Assembly: GCF_014333525.1 (NCBI RefSeq)
Contig: NZ_JACSCX010000003.1
Span: 496,001 to 560,000, forward strand
Length of the DNA: 64,000 nucleotides
From: Hymenobacter puniceus
GTDB lineage: Bacteria; Bacteroidota; Bacteroidia; Cytophagales; Hymenobacteraceae
Direction: 5' to 3'
The notes beneath the pieces were generated by a model that saw nothing but the letters and a program-made list of their open reading frames with translations, was not told where the DNA came from and did not search any database. The position numbers and the translations under genes were made by a program. Below, piece by piece: positions 27,344 to 35,820 of the stretch (position 1 is the stretch's first letter; every line of letters begins with the position of its first letter).

Positions 27344-27697
27344 ATGAATCAGTCAACGAATCAATTACCGTCCTCCATCGACAAGCAGATTCTACTCGAT
27401 GCGCTCAACCGGTGCATAGCAGCCTGTGAGCATTGCGCTACTTTGTGCTTGGCCGAAGAGCACGTGCAGCATATGGCCGGCTGCATCCGCCTAGACCGGG
27501 ACTGTGCCGACATTTGCGCCCTGACGGCTCGGCTGGTAGCCCGCGGTTCTGAGCATGCCAAGCACATTATGAAAGAGTGCATTGAAGTGTGCCAGCTATG
27601 CCAGAATGAATGCGCCAAGCATGAACACGAGCATTGCCAACAATGTGCTGCGGCCTGCATGGCTTGCGCCGACGCCTGCCGGGCCTATCTGGGATAA
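27344..27697 (+). CDS. Cysteine-rich four-helix-bundle copper-binding protein (DUF326/Csp-like)
   Basis: A 117-residue cytosolic protein with 16 cysteines, mostly spaced as CxxC or CxxxC along amphipathic helices: CIAACEHCATLC, CIEVCQLCQNEC, CQQCAAACMACADAC. It is also His-rich (HAKH, KHEHEHC). This is the layout of the copper storage proteins (Csp), in which Cys line the core of a four-helix bundle and bind many Cu(I) ions. There is no signal peptide, so it would be a Csp3-like cytosolic form. No copper ATPase or sensor gene is adjacent. It is divergent from recQ across 160 bp in which I see no clear operator. Confidence 0.9.
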   Translation: MNQSTNQLPSSIDKQILLDALNRCIAACEHCATLCLAEEHVQHMAGCIRLDRDCADICALTARLVARGSEHAKHIMKECIEVCQLCQNECAKHEHEHCQQCAAACMACADACRAYLG

Positions 27698-27698
27698 G

Positions 27699-27722
27699 AA
27701 GCCAAGCAAGCAAGCAAGCAAG
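27699..27722. repeat. Short AAGC tandem repeat
   Basis: Four to five AAGC units follow the copper-protein stop codon directly. It lies outside any reading frame in the convergent gap before the DUF2254 gene. Confidence 0.6.
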
Positions 27723-27824
27723 GCGTCATCACAATGCTCTGTGGTGCCAACGTCGCTTCGCATTACGGATTGCCGTTCATAGCTAATGTGTATCGTAAGC
27801 TCTTTCAATCACGCCGGCAGGCAA

Positions 27825-29150
27825 TCACGCCCGCAGGCTTGGCAGGAGTTGCGCTAGTTGCGTGCGTACTTGCTCCCGCTCGTAAACAGTAGGTAGTGTG
27901 CGATGCGCTGCTTCGCCTGCTAGCTCGGCTTGCTGGCGTAGGGCGGCCAGCCGCTCCGGGTCCCGCGTGCGCTGGCCCACCGTGGTCAGCACCGTGAGCA
28001 GGCGTTGGTACACGCCTACGTTGCCGTCGGCGCTGCTGCGAATCTGGTCGAAGGCGCTGGCCAGTAACTGCGCAAACGATGGACGAACGGCAATAACGCG
28101 CACCCGATTTTTGGCCACGCGAAGCGGACCAGGTAGGTGGCGGTCGGCTAGCTGGGCCAGTAGCGCCCCTAGGTGGTCGACGCAGATGATGGCCGTGGTG
28201 GTGTCGTTGATGCCCGGTGAGAGGGCCTTGAGGGCAATGTCCACAATCTGGCGTATGCCAAAGCCCGCATCCTGCTCAATGGTTCGGTAACGGCCGAGGC
28301 TGAATAAGCCATTGAGCTGCGTGGTCAGCTCCGAGCCTGGGGCGTCAGCCGGGCCGTCGTAGCTAGCCAGGGATACTAGTGTTGCCCCGCGGGCTATAAA
28401 GCCACCAATGCCATGCTCTAGGCGCACCACGCCACCCAGCGTGCGGGCCAGGGTCAGCAGGCTTTCCTCATCAATGCTCTGCACGTAGCCCATGGCCGTG
28501 GAAGGGACTGGCTGCCAATTGAGCTGGCCCGCCTGCCGGAGAAGGTCTTCGGCTTCGGCGGCGCTAGCCGGCTCTCCCAGTTCATCAGGAAATAGGCGCG
28601 TGATGGCCGTGGCGGTTTCGTCGGCGGCGTTGCGGATGATGTTGGCCGCCTGCATAGCGGAGGCCATGTGATGGATAAAGAAAATCAGTACCCCGATGCT
28701 TACTAGCGCCAGAATTAGCCCCATACCCACGGCCAGGGATGGAATAAATCGGCCTTCATCGCCGCCCCGAATGGTGCGTAGCACGATGAGGCAGTAAGCA
28801 AAAATGCTTACGAAAAACCCCAGCACCACTTGGTTGGCCCGGTCGCGCATGAAGTTGCGCAACACCCGCGAGGTGTACTGGCTCGACACCTGGGCCAGCG
28901 TGTTCAGCGTCAATGAGAAAATAAGGCCTGCTACCGTCACCATGGAGCCCGCAATGGCCGTGAGCATGCCCCGCGCTCCGTCGGCCCCAGCCCCGAACAG
29001 CAGCGGGTAGTTGTGCAGGCCGTCGTAGTGCATCCTCGACTCGGCAATTACCAGCCCGAAAGCCAGCACACTAGCGCCCGCTACCATCAGCGCGGGCACA
29101 AACCAGAGGCTGGCATTCAGGCTTTGCCACAAGGTTCGGAGGCGGTTCAT
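27825..29150 (-). CDS. DUF2254 membrane protein
   Basis: The ATG at 29150 gives 441 residues; longer in-frame extensions overlap the antiporter gene and are rejected. About four transmembrane segments occupy the first 160 residues (WFVPALMVAGASVLAFGLVI, MVTVAGLIFSLTLNTLA, VVLGFFVSIFAYCLIVL, and one near residue 145). A large soluble C-terminal domain follows, with LSPGINDTTTAIICVDHL, a segment I associate with DUF2254. Function is unknown for the family. It starts 14 bp after the NhaP-type antiporter gene, so the two form an operon and may act together in ion or envelope homeostasis; that link is inference. Confidence 0.85.
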   Translation of the reverse strand: MNRLRTLWQSLNASLWFVPALMVAGASVLAFGLVIAESRMHYDGLHNYPLLFGAGADGARGMLTAIAGSMVTVAGLIFSLTLNTLAQVSSQYTSRVLRNFMRDRANQVVLGFFVSIFAYCLIVLRTIRGGDEGRFIPSLAVGMGLILALVSIGVLIFFIHHMASAMQAANIIRNAADETATAITRLFPDELGEPASAAEAEDLLRQAGQLNWQPVPSTAMGYVQSIDEESLLTLARTLGGVVRLEHGIGGFIARGATLVSLASYDGPADAPGSELTTQLNGLFSLGRYRTIEQDAGFGIRQIVDIALKALSPGINDTTTAIICVDHLGALLAQLADRHLPGPLRVAKNRVRVIAVRPSFAQLLASAFDQIRSSADGNVGVYQRLLTVLTTVGQRTRDPERLAALRQQAELAGEAAHRTLPTVYEREQVRTQLAQLLPSLRA

Positions 29151-29164
29151 AGGTGCAGGAAAAT

Positions 29165-30445
29165 CTAGTGAGCGGAGCTCTCGGGGTGACCATCGGCAGG
29201 AGGAGCAGTGCTTAAGCCCAACTTTTTCACCAGTGGCCCGATGCTGAGGCCTTGCACGATGATGCTGAAAATCACCACCACGTAAGTCACGCCCACCAGC
29301 AGGTCGCGGGGCATGGACTCGGGCAACGATAGGGCCAAAGCCACCGAGATACCGCCCCGAAGTCCACCCCAGGTCAGCACCCGCAACATCTGACGGTCGA
29401 AGGGGTAGAAGCGCTTGAGCAGCACCAGCGGCACGCCCACCGACACCCAACGAGCCACCAGCACCAGCCCAATCGACACGCAACCCACCAGCAGTGTGGT
29501 GCGGCTGATGTCGAGCACCAGCATTTCCAGGCCGATGAGCACGAACAGCACTGCGTTGAGAATCTCATCCAGGATTTCCCAGAACTTGTCGAGGTACTCG
29601 CGCGTGATGTCCGACATGCCCAGGCTGCGGCCCTTGCTGCCCACAATCAGGCCCGCTACCACAATGGCCAGCGGCCCCGAGGTGTGCAGGCTGGTGGCCA
29701 GCGCCGTGCCGCCCATTACGAGGGCCAACGTAATCATCACCTCCACCTGGTAGTTGTCGATGGTGCGCAAAGCCCAGTAAGCTGCGTAGCCCAGTGCCGC
29801 GCCCAGCACGATTCCGCCCACCGCTTCCACCAGAAAAAGCTCGCCAATAACGGCTGGCGTGGCCTGCTCAGCCCCGAATTTGGCAATCTGAAACAGGCTG
29901 ATGAACACCACCACGGCAATGCCGTCATTGAACAGCGACTCGCCCACAATCCGGATTTCCAAAGACTTATCAATACGGGCTTCCTTGAGAATGCCCAGCA
30001 CGGCAATTGGGTCGGTGGGGGAGATGAGCACCCCAAACAGCAGGCAGTAGATGTAGTCGATAGGTTGTCCGAACAGCGGTAGTAGGTAGTAGAAGGCGGT
30101 GCCAATCAGCAATGTGGATAGCAGAATCCCGACCGTGGCCATCGTACCGATGGCCACGCCCTGCCGGCCCAGGGCCTGCACATCTACGTGCAGTGCCCCG
30201 GCAAACAGCAGAAAGCTTAGCATCACCTCCATGAGCACAGTGTGGAAATCGATACCGCGCACTAGCTCGCTGGCTTGCACCACCCACCCCACCCCCAGCT
30301 TACCTAGCCCAATGGCTCCCAAGGACGATACCAGCGCCAGAATCATTAGCCCGATGACGCCCGGTAGCTTCAGAAATCGATGGTTGAGGTAGCCGAAAAT
30401 GGCGGCCACCACGATAAGCAGGGCCAGGGTATTGTATAATTCCAT
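29165..30445 (-). CDS. CPA1-family sodium/proton antiporter (NhaP-like)
   Basis: The ATG at 30445 gives 426 residues with about 12 hydrophobic segments. CPA1 landmarks are FGVLISPTDPIAVLGIL, RIVGESLFNDGIAVVVF with the conserved acidic pair region, and WGGLRGGISVALALSLP near the C-terminal end. It exchanges cytoplasmic Na+ or K+ for protons across the inner membrane. DUF2254 follows in the same transcript. It differs from the antiporter at 40486 in that region (WGGLRGG versus APKGL), so the two are not recent duplicates. Confidence 0.93.
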   Translation of the reverse strand: MELYNTLALLIVVAAIFGYLNHRFLKLPGVIGLMILALVSSLGAIGLGKLGVGWVVQASELVRGIDFHTVLMEVMLSFLLFAGALHVDVQALGRQGVAIGTMATVGILLSTLLIGTAFYYLLPLFGQPIDYIYCLLFGVLISPTDPIAVLGILKEARIDKSLEIRIVGESLFNDGIAVVVFISLFQIAKFGAEQATPAVIGELFLVEAVGGIVLGAALGYAAYWALRTIDNYQVEVMITLALVMGGTALATSLHTSGPLAIVVAGLIVGSKGRSLGMSDITREYLDKFWEILDEILNAVLFVLIGLEMLVLDISRTTLLVGCVSIGLVLVARWVSVGVPLVLLKRFYPFDRQMLRVLTWGGLRGGISVALALSLPESMPRDLLVGVTYVVVIFSIIVQGLSIGPLVKKLGLSTAPPADGHPESSAH

Positions 30446-30580
30446 GGAAGAAGCTTGGTGCAGAAGAGTTCTGCTAGACGCGAATCGAGCGGCCAGGGTT
30501 CGGACCGTAGTGACGCCGTGGCCAAATTGTTGCCCAACCAAAAAGGTATCAGACCGAGCAACGGCGAACCAAATACCGCC

Positions 30581-31516
30581 CTATTCTACCACGTCTACCA
30601 GCTGGTAGCGCACCGCTGACTTCTTGGGCTTGATGTCGATATTGGCGTAGTGAGCGTAGGCTTTCGTAAAGCAGGCGCCGAAGTAGAAAATCATGGCTGA
30701 ATAGAACACAAACAGCAGCACCAGCACAATGCTGGAAGCCGGCCCGTAGATGGGGCCCAGGTTGCGCGGCACCAGCAGATAGCCCAGCACAAATTCGCCC
30801 AAATCGATAAGCACGGCCGTGAGAGCGGCGCCGCGCAACACCGCCCGCCACGGCACCCGCGCGCTGCTTAGGTTACGGAACGTAACGGCAAACCATGCCG
30901 CCAGAATCAGTAGCGAAGTGAGCTGGTTGAAAAACTGAAACAGATAATAGCCGAAGCTGGCATCAAAGTCGCGCACGTAGTCGCCAAGAAAGGCCAGCAC
31001 CGCATCCGTCAGGAACGCCAGCAACGACAATACGCCGGTGGCGAATAGCACGCCCAAGGAGCGGCTGCGCTCCTTCAGCACTTTGCCGAGGCGCCCACCG
31101 CTGCGCCGTGGCCGGATTTGCCAGAGTTGGTTCAGCGAGTTCTGAATAACGACGAATAGGGTGGTAGAGATAAACAGCAGGAAGCCAAATCCCAGCCACG
31201 TTACGAGGCGGCTACGTTCTACATTGGTTACGTTCTGCAGAATCTGCTCCACCAGTCCGGCTGCTGCCGCGCCCAGCAGATTGGAAAGCTTGCCGAGCAA
31301 CATCACCCGTACTGTGGAGGCCGGATACAGGGAGCTGAGGCCCTGAATCAGAATAATGAAGATGGGTGGCAGGGCAAACGTGGTGAAAAACGCCGTGGCT
31401 GCTCCCAGGCGCAACGGGTCGTTGGCGCCCAGCTCGCGGGCCGCGCGGCGCAGCAAAATCAGGATATCGAGGAAGAGGCGGCGGCGGGCTGGCCCCGGCG
31501 CGTGTACTTTTGTCAT
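30581..31516 (-). CDS. YihY/BrkB family inner membrane protein
   Basis: The ATG at 31516 gives 311 residues with six hydrophobic segments. Family features are the N-terminal amphipathic helix with DPLRLGAATAFFTTFALPPIFIIL, the middle NSLNQLWQIRPRR segment, and the late motif FVLGYLLVPRNLGPIYGPASSIVLVLLF. YihY proteins were once called ribonuclease BN by mistake and are now regarded as membrane proteins of uncertain transport function. It is divergent from the DUF2062 gene with about 95 bp between, long enough for back-to-back promoters. Confidence 0.9.
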   Translation of the reverse strand: MTKVHAPGPARRRLFLDILILLRRAARELGANDPLRLGAATAFFTTFALPPIFIILIQGLSSLYPASTVRVMLLGKLSNLLGAAAAGLVEQILQNVTNVERSRLVTWLGFGFLLFISTTLFVVIQNSLNQLWQIRPRRSGGRLGKVLKERSRSLGVLFATGVLSLLAFLTDAVLAFLGDYVRDFDASFGYYLFQFFNQLTSLLILAAWFAVTFRNLSSARVPWRAVLRGAALTAVLIDLGEFVLGYLLVPRNLGPIYGPASSIVLVLLFVFYSAMIFYFGACFTKAYAHYANIDIKPKKSAVRYQLVDVVE

Positions 31517-31612
31517 CTGGCCGGCGTGCTGGTTGTGTGGCCGTAGGCCAGTGGGCAACGTACGAAGGTAGCGCCCTGTCCTGATTCGTGTACGTCTGTT
31601 TTTTGTTTGCCT

Positions 31613-32155
31613 GTGCCTGTTTCCAAGCTGCCTGATTCGTGTGAGCCTGTAGAGGTGTCGGCTGCCCCCGTCAGTTGGTGGCGCCGCCGCCTCGTGGGGC
31701 CAGTGCTGAACGTGCTCCGCCAGGGCCTCACTCCCGCGCAACTGTCGCTGACGGTAGCGCTGGGCGTAATCTTCGGGTTGGTGCCCACGCTGGGCGTCAC
31801 CACCCTGATGTGCAGCATTGCCGCCGTGCGCCTGCGCCTGAATGTGGCTGCGCTGCTGCTGGTGAGTCACTTGCTGAGCCCGCTGCAGTTGCTGCTCATT
31901 ATCCCGGCCATGCACGCTGGCGCCAAGCTGCTGGGCGGCAGCACCGGCCCCGAGCTGACACTGGAGCAGCTGCAGTACCTGTTCGGACACGACTGGCTGG
32001 CAGCGTTACACTTGCTCTGGCATGCCATGCTGGGGGCGCTGCTGCTCTGGGCGCTGGCCTCGGTGCCGGTGGGGCTGGCCCTGAATTTTGCGCTACGCCC
32101 GGTGTTCCGCCGCGTGCTGGCCAGGCAGCAGGGTGATGGAGAAAAAAACGAGTAA
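31613..32155 (+). CDS. DUF2062 membrane protein
   Basis: The start is uncertain: GTG at 31613 (180 residues) or TTG at 31607 are the only codons upstream of the domain, and no in-frame ATG precedes it. The DUF2062 core is clear: LRQGLTPAQLSLTVALGVIFGLVPTLG followed by LNVAALLLVSHLLSPLQLL and a final hydrophobic segment, giving about three transmembrane helices. Function is unknown; family members are often fused or adjacent to glycosyltransferases, which is not the case here. A palindrome separates it from the convergent SseB-like gene. Confidence 0.8.
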   Translation: MPVSKLPDSCEPVEVSAAPVSWWRRRLVGPVLNVLRQGLTPAQLSLTVALGVIFGLVPTLGVTTLMCSIAAVRLRLNVAALLLVSHLLSPLQLLLIIPAMHAGAKLLGGSTGPELTLEQLQYLFGHDWLAALHLLWHAMLGALLLWALASVPVGLALNFALRPVFRRVLARQQGDGEKNE

Positions 32156-32162
32156 ATAAAGG

Positions 32163-32254
32163 CGTCATGCAGAGGCGGAGCCGAAGCATCTCGCCAGAGT
32201 AGTAAATGATGCTACTACACCAGCGAGATGCTTCGGCTCCGCCTCTGCATGACG
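32163..32254. repeat. GTCAT-type intergenic palindrome, copy 3
   Basis: Arms 32163-32194 and 32223-32254 are 32 bp and perfectly complementary; pairing continues outward with a one-base bulge. The loop contains GTAGTA and TACTAC words that can pair again. It lies between the convergent DUF2062 and SseB-like genes. Confidence 0.92.
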
Positions 32255-32270
32255 GCCTTACGGACCCAGG

Positions 32271-33257
32271 TTAGCTGCGCTTATAGAACGGCTCCTGCTG
32301 AGCGAAATACTGGTTGAGCGGCTCGTCGCTGGCGGGGTTGAGCAGCATCATATCCACGAACTGGAAGCCTTCGAGGCGGCCTTCAATCACGGGGCCCAGC
32401 TCCTGCAGAAACTCCGGGTTCTGGTCGGGGCTGTCGGCCTGGAAGGCTAGCAGCAGTCGCGGCGGTACGTCGCTGTTTTCAAGGCGCATCTCCGCCAGAT
32501 AGGCTTGCGCTACAAACTCTTTGCTGGCGCAGAACTCACGCAGGGCTTCGAGCAGCACGGTGGGCTCGATGGAAGGCGGGCCCAGCTGTACGGGCACCTG
32601 GTCACCTTCAGCATTAGCAGGTAGGTTCACCAGGTCGGACACCAGCAGATCCTGAATTTCCTGGCTGGTGAGCAGCTTGCCAGCGGGCGAGAAGGGGTTG
32701 AGCACGCAGTTGGTGGCCTGCACCATCTGCAGCAGATCGAGGCCGCGCACGTGGAGGTAGGAAACCGAGCCGGGCGTTACGCCGCCCTCAAAAATGCGCT
32801 CGGCCGACGAAAACAGCGGAATATTGCCATCGTGCAGCACCTGCAGCTGGATTTCCATACCGGGCTCAATCTGTATTTCGCCGCCGGGCTGGCCTTCCTG
32901 GGGCAGCGTTACGGCGTACAGCTGCTCGTGCAGCAGCGCCTGGTAGAAGGCGGGGCGTAGGTTGGGCTCGTGCACGGCGCGCATCAGCAGCTCTTCCAGC
33001 ACGTTGGTGGGCTGATACGGGAATTCCATCATCTGCTCGTCGCTGGCTTCGTCGGCGGGCATCATGGGCATCATCGGCATCATGGGGGCCGCGGGGGCTT
33101 CCTCTACAGGCAAGGTGTAGTTGGAGCCTTTGTAGCGCGGGCCGGCCGGGGCTGGGGCGGCAGCAGAATCGGCGGCGGGGGCAGCCGGCGAGGCCGATGG
33201 AGCGGAGAAGGTTTCCGGTGTTTCCGGCTTCTTTTTCAGAAAGTCAAACAGACCCAT
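32271..33257 (-). CDS. SseB-like protein with Pro/Ala/Met-rich linker
   Basis: A 328-residue soluble protein. It begins MGLFDFLKKKPETPETF, then a low-complexity linker (about 18-70) rich in Pro and Ala and containing tandem MMP units. The rest has the two-part layout of SseB (enhanced serine sensitivity): an N-terminal domain with EELLMRAVHEPNLRPAFYQALL, and a C-terminal domain beginning around VPVQLGPPSIEPTVLLEALREF. The molecular function of SseB is not established. Start MGLFDF is typical of small cytosolic adaptor-like proteins. The gene is alone on its strand. Confidence 0.8.
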   Translation of the reverse strand: MGLFDFLKKKPETPETFSAPSASPAAPAADSAAAPAPAGPRYKGSNYTLPVEEAPAAPMMPMMPMMPADEASDEQMMEFPYQPTNVLEELLMRAVHEPNLRPAFYQALLHEQLYAVTLPQEGQPGGEIQIEPGMEIQLQVLHDGNIPLFSSAERIFEGGVTPGSVSYLHVRGLDLLQMVQATNCVLNPFSPAGKLLTSQEIQDLLVSDLVNLPANAEGDQVPVQLGPPSIEPTVLLEALREFCASKEFVAQAYLAEMRLENSDVPPRLLLAFQADSPDQNPEFLQELGPVIEGRLEGFQFVDMMLLNPASDEPLNQYFAQQEPFYKRS

Positions 33258-33399
33258 ATCAATACGAAAGATGAAAGTGCAATCTACTCAGAAGTGGTGA
33301 GGTGGGGAAATAGTGAAGCCCGGAGTTTTGACTTTCATCGACGGAAATACCGCTGTCAGAGCGTAAGGCGCACTATATCACCACCTCAGCGCCGGCCGT

Positions 33400-33834
33400 C
33401 TACTGGCCGTCGGAACCATGGCAGGGCTGCAGCAGCTCCGATACCTCCCGCACCGTGTAAGGCTCGTTCTGGTTGCCCCAGTTGCGCTGCACGAAGTTGA
33501 GCAGGTTGGTGATCTGCGAGTCGGTGAGGTCCTCGTGGCCGGGCATCACCTGGTTGTAGTGGATGCCGTTCACCACCACGTCGCCCTTCATGCCGCGGCG
33601 GATCAGGCAGGGCAGGGCGGCGCGGTTGCGGGCCACGTAGTCGGAGGCGGCCACGGGCGGAATCAGGCGGCGCAACCCCTCGCCCTGCTCACCGTGGCAG
33701 CTGGAGCAGTGGTTTTGGTAGAGCGTGGCGCCTTCGTTCTGGCGGTTGGAAAAGCAGCCGGCCGTGGCCGTAGCCAGTACGGTGCCGGTAGCCAGCACCG
33801 CACTCAGGCGCAGCAAAGGCAGCAGCGGCTTCAT
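33400..33834 (-). CDS. c-type cytochrome lipoprotein
   Basis: A 144-residue protein with lipobox-like TAGC (Cys 27), then one haem-binding motif CSSCH (43-47) and the axial Met in YNQVMPGHEDLTD. It is a class I monohaem cytochrome c. The C-terminus carries another Cys-His pair (QPCHGSDGQ) that lacks the CxxCH form. It overlaps the SCO1-like gene upstream by four bases (ATGA), implying translational coupling. The probable role is electron transfer near a cytochrome oxidase, as inferred from the SCO partner. Confidence 0.9.
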   Translation of the reverse strand: MKPLLPLLRLSAVLATGTVLATATAGCFSNRQNEGATLYQNHCSSCHGEQGEGLRRLIPPVAASDYVARNRAALPCLIRRGMKGDVVVNGIHYNQVMPGHEDLTDSQITNLLNFVQRNWGNQNEPYTVREVSELLQPCHGSDGQ

Positions 33835-34526
33835 TTAGCGGCCGTCTGGCGGGTTTCTGCTTCCTCTTTCAGCAAAATGGGCAGGTCCTTGATCAGCTGA
33901 TCCACCTGGCTTTTTTCCATGCCATCATACACGCCCCGGATGCGGCGCTTGGAATCGACGAGGGCGAAGGTGCCGCTGTGCGCGTAGCCGCCCTGCACGG
34001 TGGAATCCTTCAGAGCGCCGGTCATATAGGCTTTGGCCAATGCAAACACCGTGTCGTGTGGGGCCGTGGCAAAGTGCCAGCGCGAGGCATCCTTGATGCC
34101 CAGGCGCTCGGCGTAGTCGCGCAGAACCGGAATGGAGTCGTGGGCCGGGTCGATGGTGTGGCTCAAAAACAGTACGTCGGGGTTGCCTTTGAACTGCTCG
34201 TACACGCGCAGCAGCTCGCTCTGCATTTTGGGGCAGATACTGGGGCAGGTGGCAAAAAAGAAATCCGTGACGTAGACTTTGCCGGCAAACGTCTGGTTGG
34301 TGATAACCTGGCCTTCTTGGTTGGTGAGCCGGAATGCCGGCACGGGGTCAGGCAGCGTGTCGGAGGGCGAAGTCGGCTCAGAGTATTTAAGCCCCTGGAT
34401 GGGCAGGCGCTCCGGCTGGGTGGCTGCCGTATCGGGTGAGGAGCAGGCGAGGGGCAGCAGGGCGCTGGCGGCCAGCAGGCTGGCGGCTACGGCGCGGCCC
34501 AAGGAAAAACGCAGGTTCAAAGGCAT
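33831..34526 (-). CDS. SCO1/SenC family copper chaperone lipoprotein
   Basis: A 231-residue protein with lipobox LPLAC (Cys 28). The thioredoxin-like domain carries the copper-binding CPSIC motif (94-98, within TDFFFATCPSICPKM) and the conserved His in GGYAHSGTFALVD. SCO proteins deliver copper to the CuA site of cytochrome oxidase. It sits between a small lipoprotein gene (49 bp upstream) and the overlapping cytochrome c gene, forming a three-gene operon. No oxidase genes are in the window. Confidence 0.94.
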   Translation of the reverse strand: MPLNLRFSLGRAVAASLLAASALLPLACSSPDTAATQPERLPIQGLKYSEPTSPSDTLPDPVPAFRLTNQEGQVITNQTFAGKVYVTDFFFATCPSICPKMQSELLRVYEQFKGNPDVLFLSHTIDPAHDSIPVLRDYAERLGIKDASRWHFATAPHDTVFALAKAYMTGALKDSTVQGGYAHSGTFALVDSKRRIRGVYDGMEKSQVDQLIKDLPILLKEEAETRQTAAK

Positions 34527-34575
34527 CGGGTTAAGTCAAGAAGAAAAAGCCAAACCAAGTAGCGGAAGCTTGCGG

Positions 34576-34977
34576 TTACTTGGTCCTTAATACTAACCGG
34601 GCCGAGTCGAGGCTGGTTCGAAACAAACCGGCCACCGAATCCATGCGGTGCTGCTGGGCGGCGAAATAGGCCAGGCGCCGGCTGACGGCCACGGTGTCGG
34701 CAGGCTTCTGGTAGCGGTGCATCCAGTCTATCATGGCGGCATCGGCGGCGAGCAGAGCGCGGCGGTGGCGGCCGGCAGCCACAGTGTCGGGGCCGGGCGT
34801 TTTCTGCAGCTGCTGGCGCAGGGTGGTGAGCTGGTCCATCTGGGCCATCAGCTCGTCGTGCTTGGCCAGCACGGCTTTTTCGGCGGCTTCGGCCTGTTGC
34901 TCGTCGCTGTTCAGCGAGAGGCAGGAAGAAAGGCAGGCTACCACGGGCAGCACCAAGAATAAACGGAGGTTTTTCAC
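34576..34977 (-). CDS. Small helical lipoprotein heading the SCO1-cytochrome c operon
   Basis: A GTG at 34977 gives 133 residues with lipobox CLSSC (Cys about 19). The mature part is helical and charged (EAAEKAVLAKHDELMAQMDQL) and probably a coiled coil. A longer frame back to 35028 would read through the -7 box and a palindromic repeat, so it is rejected. The -7 box TACCTTTG lies 5 nt before the GTG. Small coiled-coil lipoproteins next to SCO1 and cytochrome c are, from memory, often seen in Bacteroidota. Function unknown. Confidence 0.75.
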   Translation of the reverse strand: MKNLRLFLVLPVVACLSSCLSLNSDEQQAEAAEKAVLAKHDELMAQMDQLTTLRQQLQKTPGPDTVAAGRHRRALLAADAAMIDWMHRYQKPADTVAVSRRLAYFAAQQHRMDSVAGLFRTSLDSARLVLRTK

Positions 34978-34982
34978 GCCCG

Positions 34983-34990
34983 CAAAGGTA
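34983..34990 (-). promoter_or_regulatory. -7 box TACCTTTG of the lipoprotein-SCO1-cytochrome c operon
   Basis: Exact TAnnTTTG match on the minus strand, five bases before the GTG start at 34977, predicting a leaderless operon transcript. Confidence 0.6.
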
Positions 34991-35004
34991 GCGTGTAAGC
35001 TGCT

Positions 35005-35163
35005 GTCATTGCGAGCAGCGCGAAGCAATCCTTCCTCTGCTTGCTCTAAATCTTCCTATGCAGAAAGCCCTCCGGCACCAGGTTAGCAACCTACTGTCAG
35101 AGGGCTTGTCTGTAAGGGGCGTTTGTCTCAGCGAAAGGATTGCTTCGCGCTGCTCGCAATGAC
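35005..35163. repeat. GTCAT-type intergenic palindrome, copy 4 (TTGC flavour), with internal hairpin
   Basis: Arms 35005-35033 and 35135-35163 (29 bp, GTCATTGCGAGCAGCGCG core) are perfectly complementary and 101 bases apart. Inside lies a second stem, AAGCCCTC at 35065-35072 with GAGGGCTT at 35100-35107, which could be a terminator for the DUF4112 gene. Similar GTCATTGCGAGC repeats are known from many unrelated bacteria. Confidence 0.88.
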
Positions 35164-35170
35164 AAATGGC

Positions 35171-35692
35171 CTACACCCATTGTTGGCTTTCGCCAAGGTG
35201 CCAGAGCCAGACGCCCGCGACCCACAAACCCCAGATCAGCAGGCCAAACAGCGCTATTAGGCCCAGCAGCGCCACCAGCAGCAGGCCTTTGCCGCTGCCC
35301 TGATGCTTGCCTTCCTGGTAGTGGGCGCGCAGCAGCCGCACGTTCCGGTCATTGGCTTTATAGGCGAAGTCGAAGATGGTGCCCAGGATGGGAATGGCGC
35401 CTATCAGCGTATCCAGCAGCACGTTGAGCACCATGCGAACCACCACCTGGCCGCTGGCGCCGTGGCGCATCATGGTGAGAATGAGCACGCCCGACACGGC
35501 CAACGACGGAATGCCGCCCACAATTGGGATGAAGCTCATGAGCGGGTCGAGGCCGAAGCGCCACTTGGTGCCGGGAACGCTAAACTGGCTGTCGAGCAGG
35601 TGCGAAATACGTTCCACCCAGCGCAGGCGCTCATCGTTTTCGAAGGGAGTGGCAGCGGTGGTGCGGGCCGGAGAGTAGCGGGAGGCAGTCAT
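35171..35692 (-). CDS. DUF4112 membrane protein
   Basis: The ATG at 35692 gives 173 residues. The DUF4112 core is recognisable: RISHLLDSQFSVPGTKWRFGLDPLMSFIPIVGGIPSL, then LNVLLDTLIGAIPILGTIFDFAYKANDRNV. About three hydrophobic segments follow the family pattern, including a C-terminal one (GLLLVALLGLIALFGLLIWGL). Function is unknown. It is divergent from the aldo/keto reductase gene with about 130 bp between. Confidence 0.88.
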   Translation of the reverse strand: MTASRYSPARTTAATPFENDERLRWVERISHLLDSQFSVPGTKWRFGLDPLMSFIPIVGGIPSLAVSGVLILTMMRHGASGQVVVRMVLNVLLDTLIGAIPILGTIFDFAYKANDRNVRLLRAHYQEGKHQGSGKGLLLVALLGLIALFGLLIWGLWVAGVWLWHLGESQQWV

Positions 35693-35820
35693 GGGGAAGA
35701 GGGTTTGGCGGTTAAACGCAACATAGGCCCGCGCAGGTTGTGCAGCCGAACCCAACCCTGCTGCCGGCCGGCCGTTGTGGTAAGCTCCAGTTACGTCTTA
35801 ACCCCTACACTACCTCCGTT

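Noticed and set aside
27699-27722. AAGC tandem repeat as a phase-variation switch
   Set aside because: It lies after a stop codon and outside any promoter I can see, so slippage would not change a protein.
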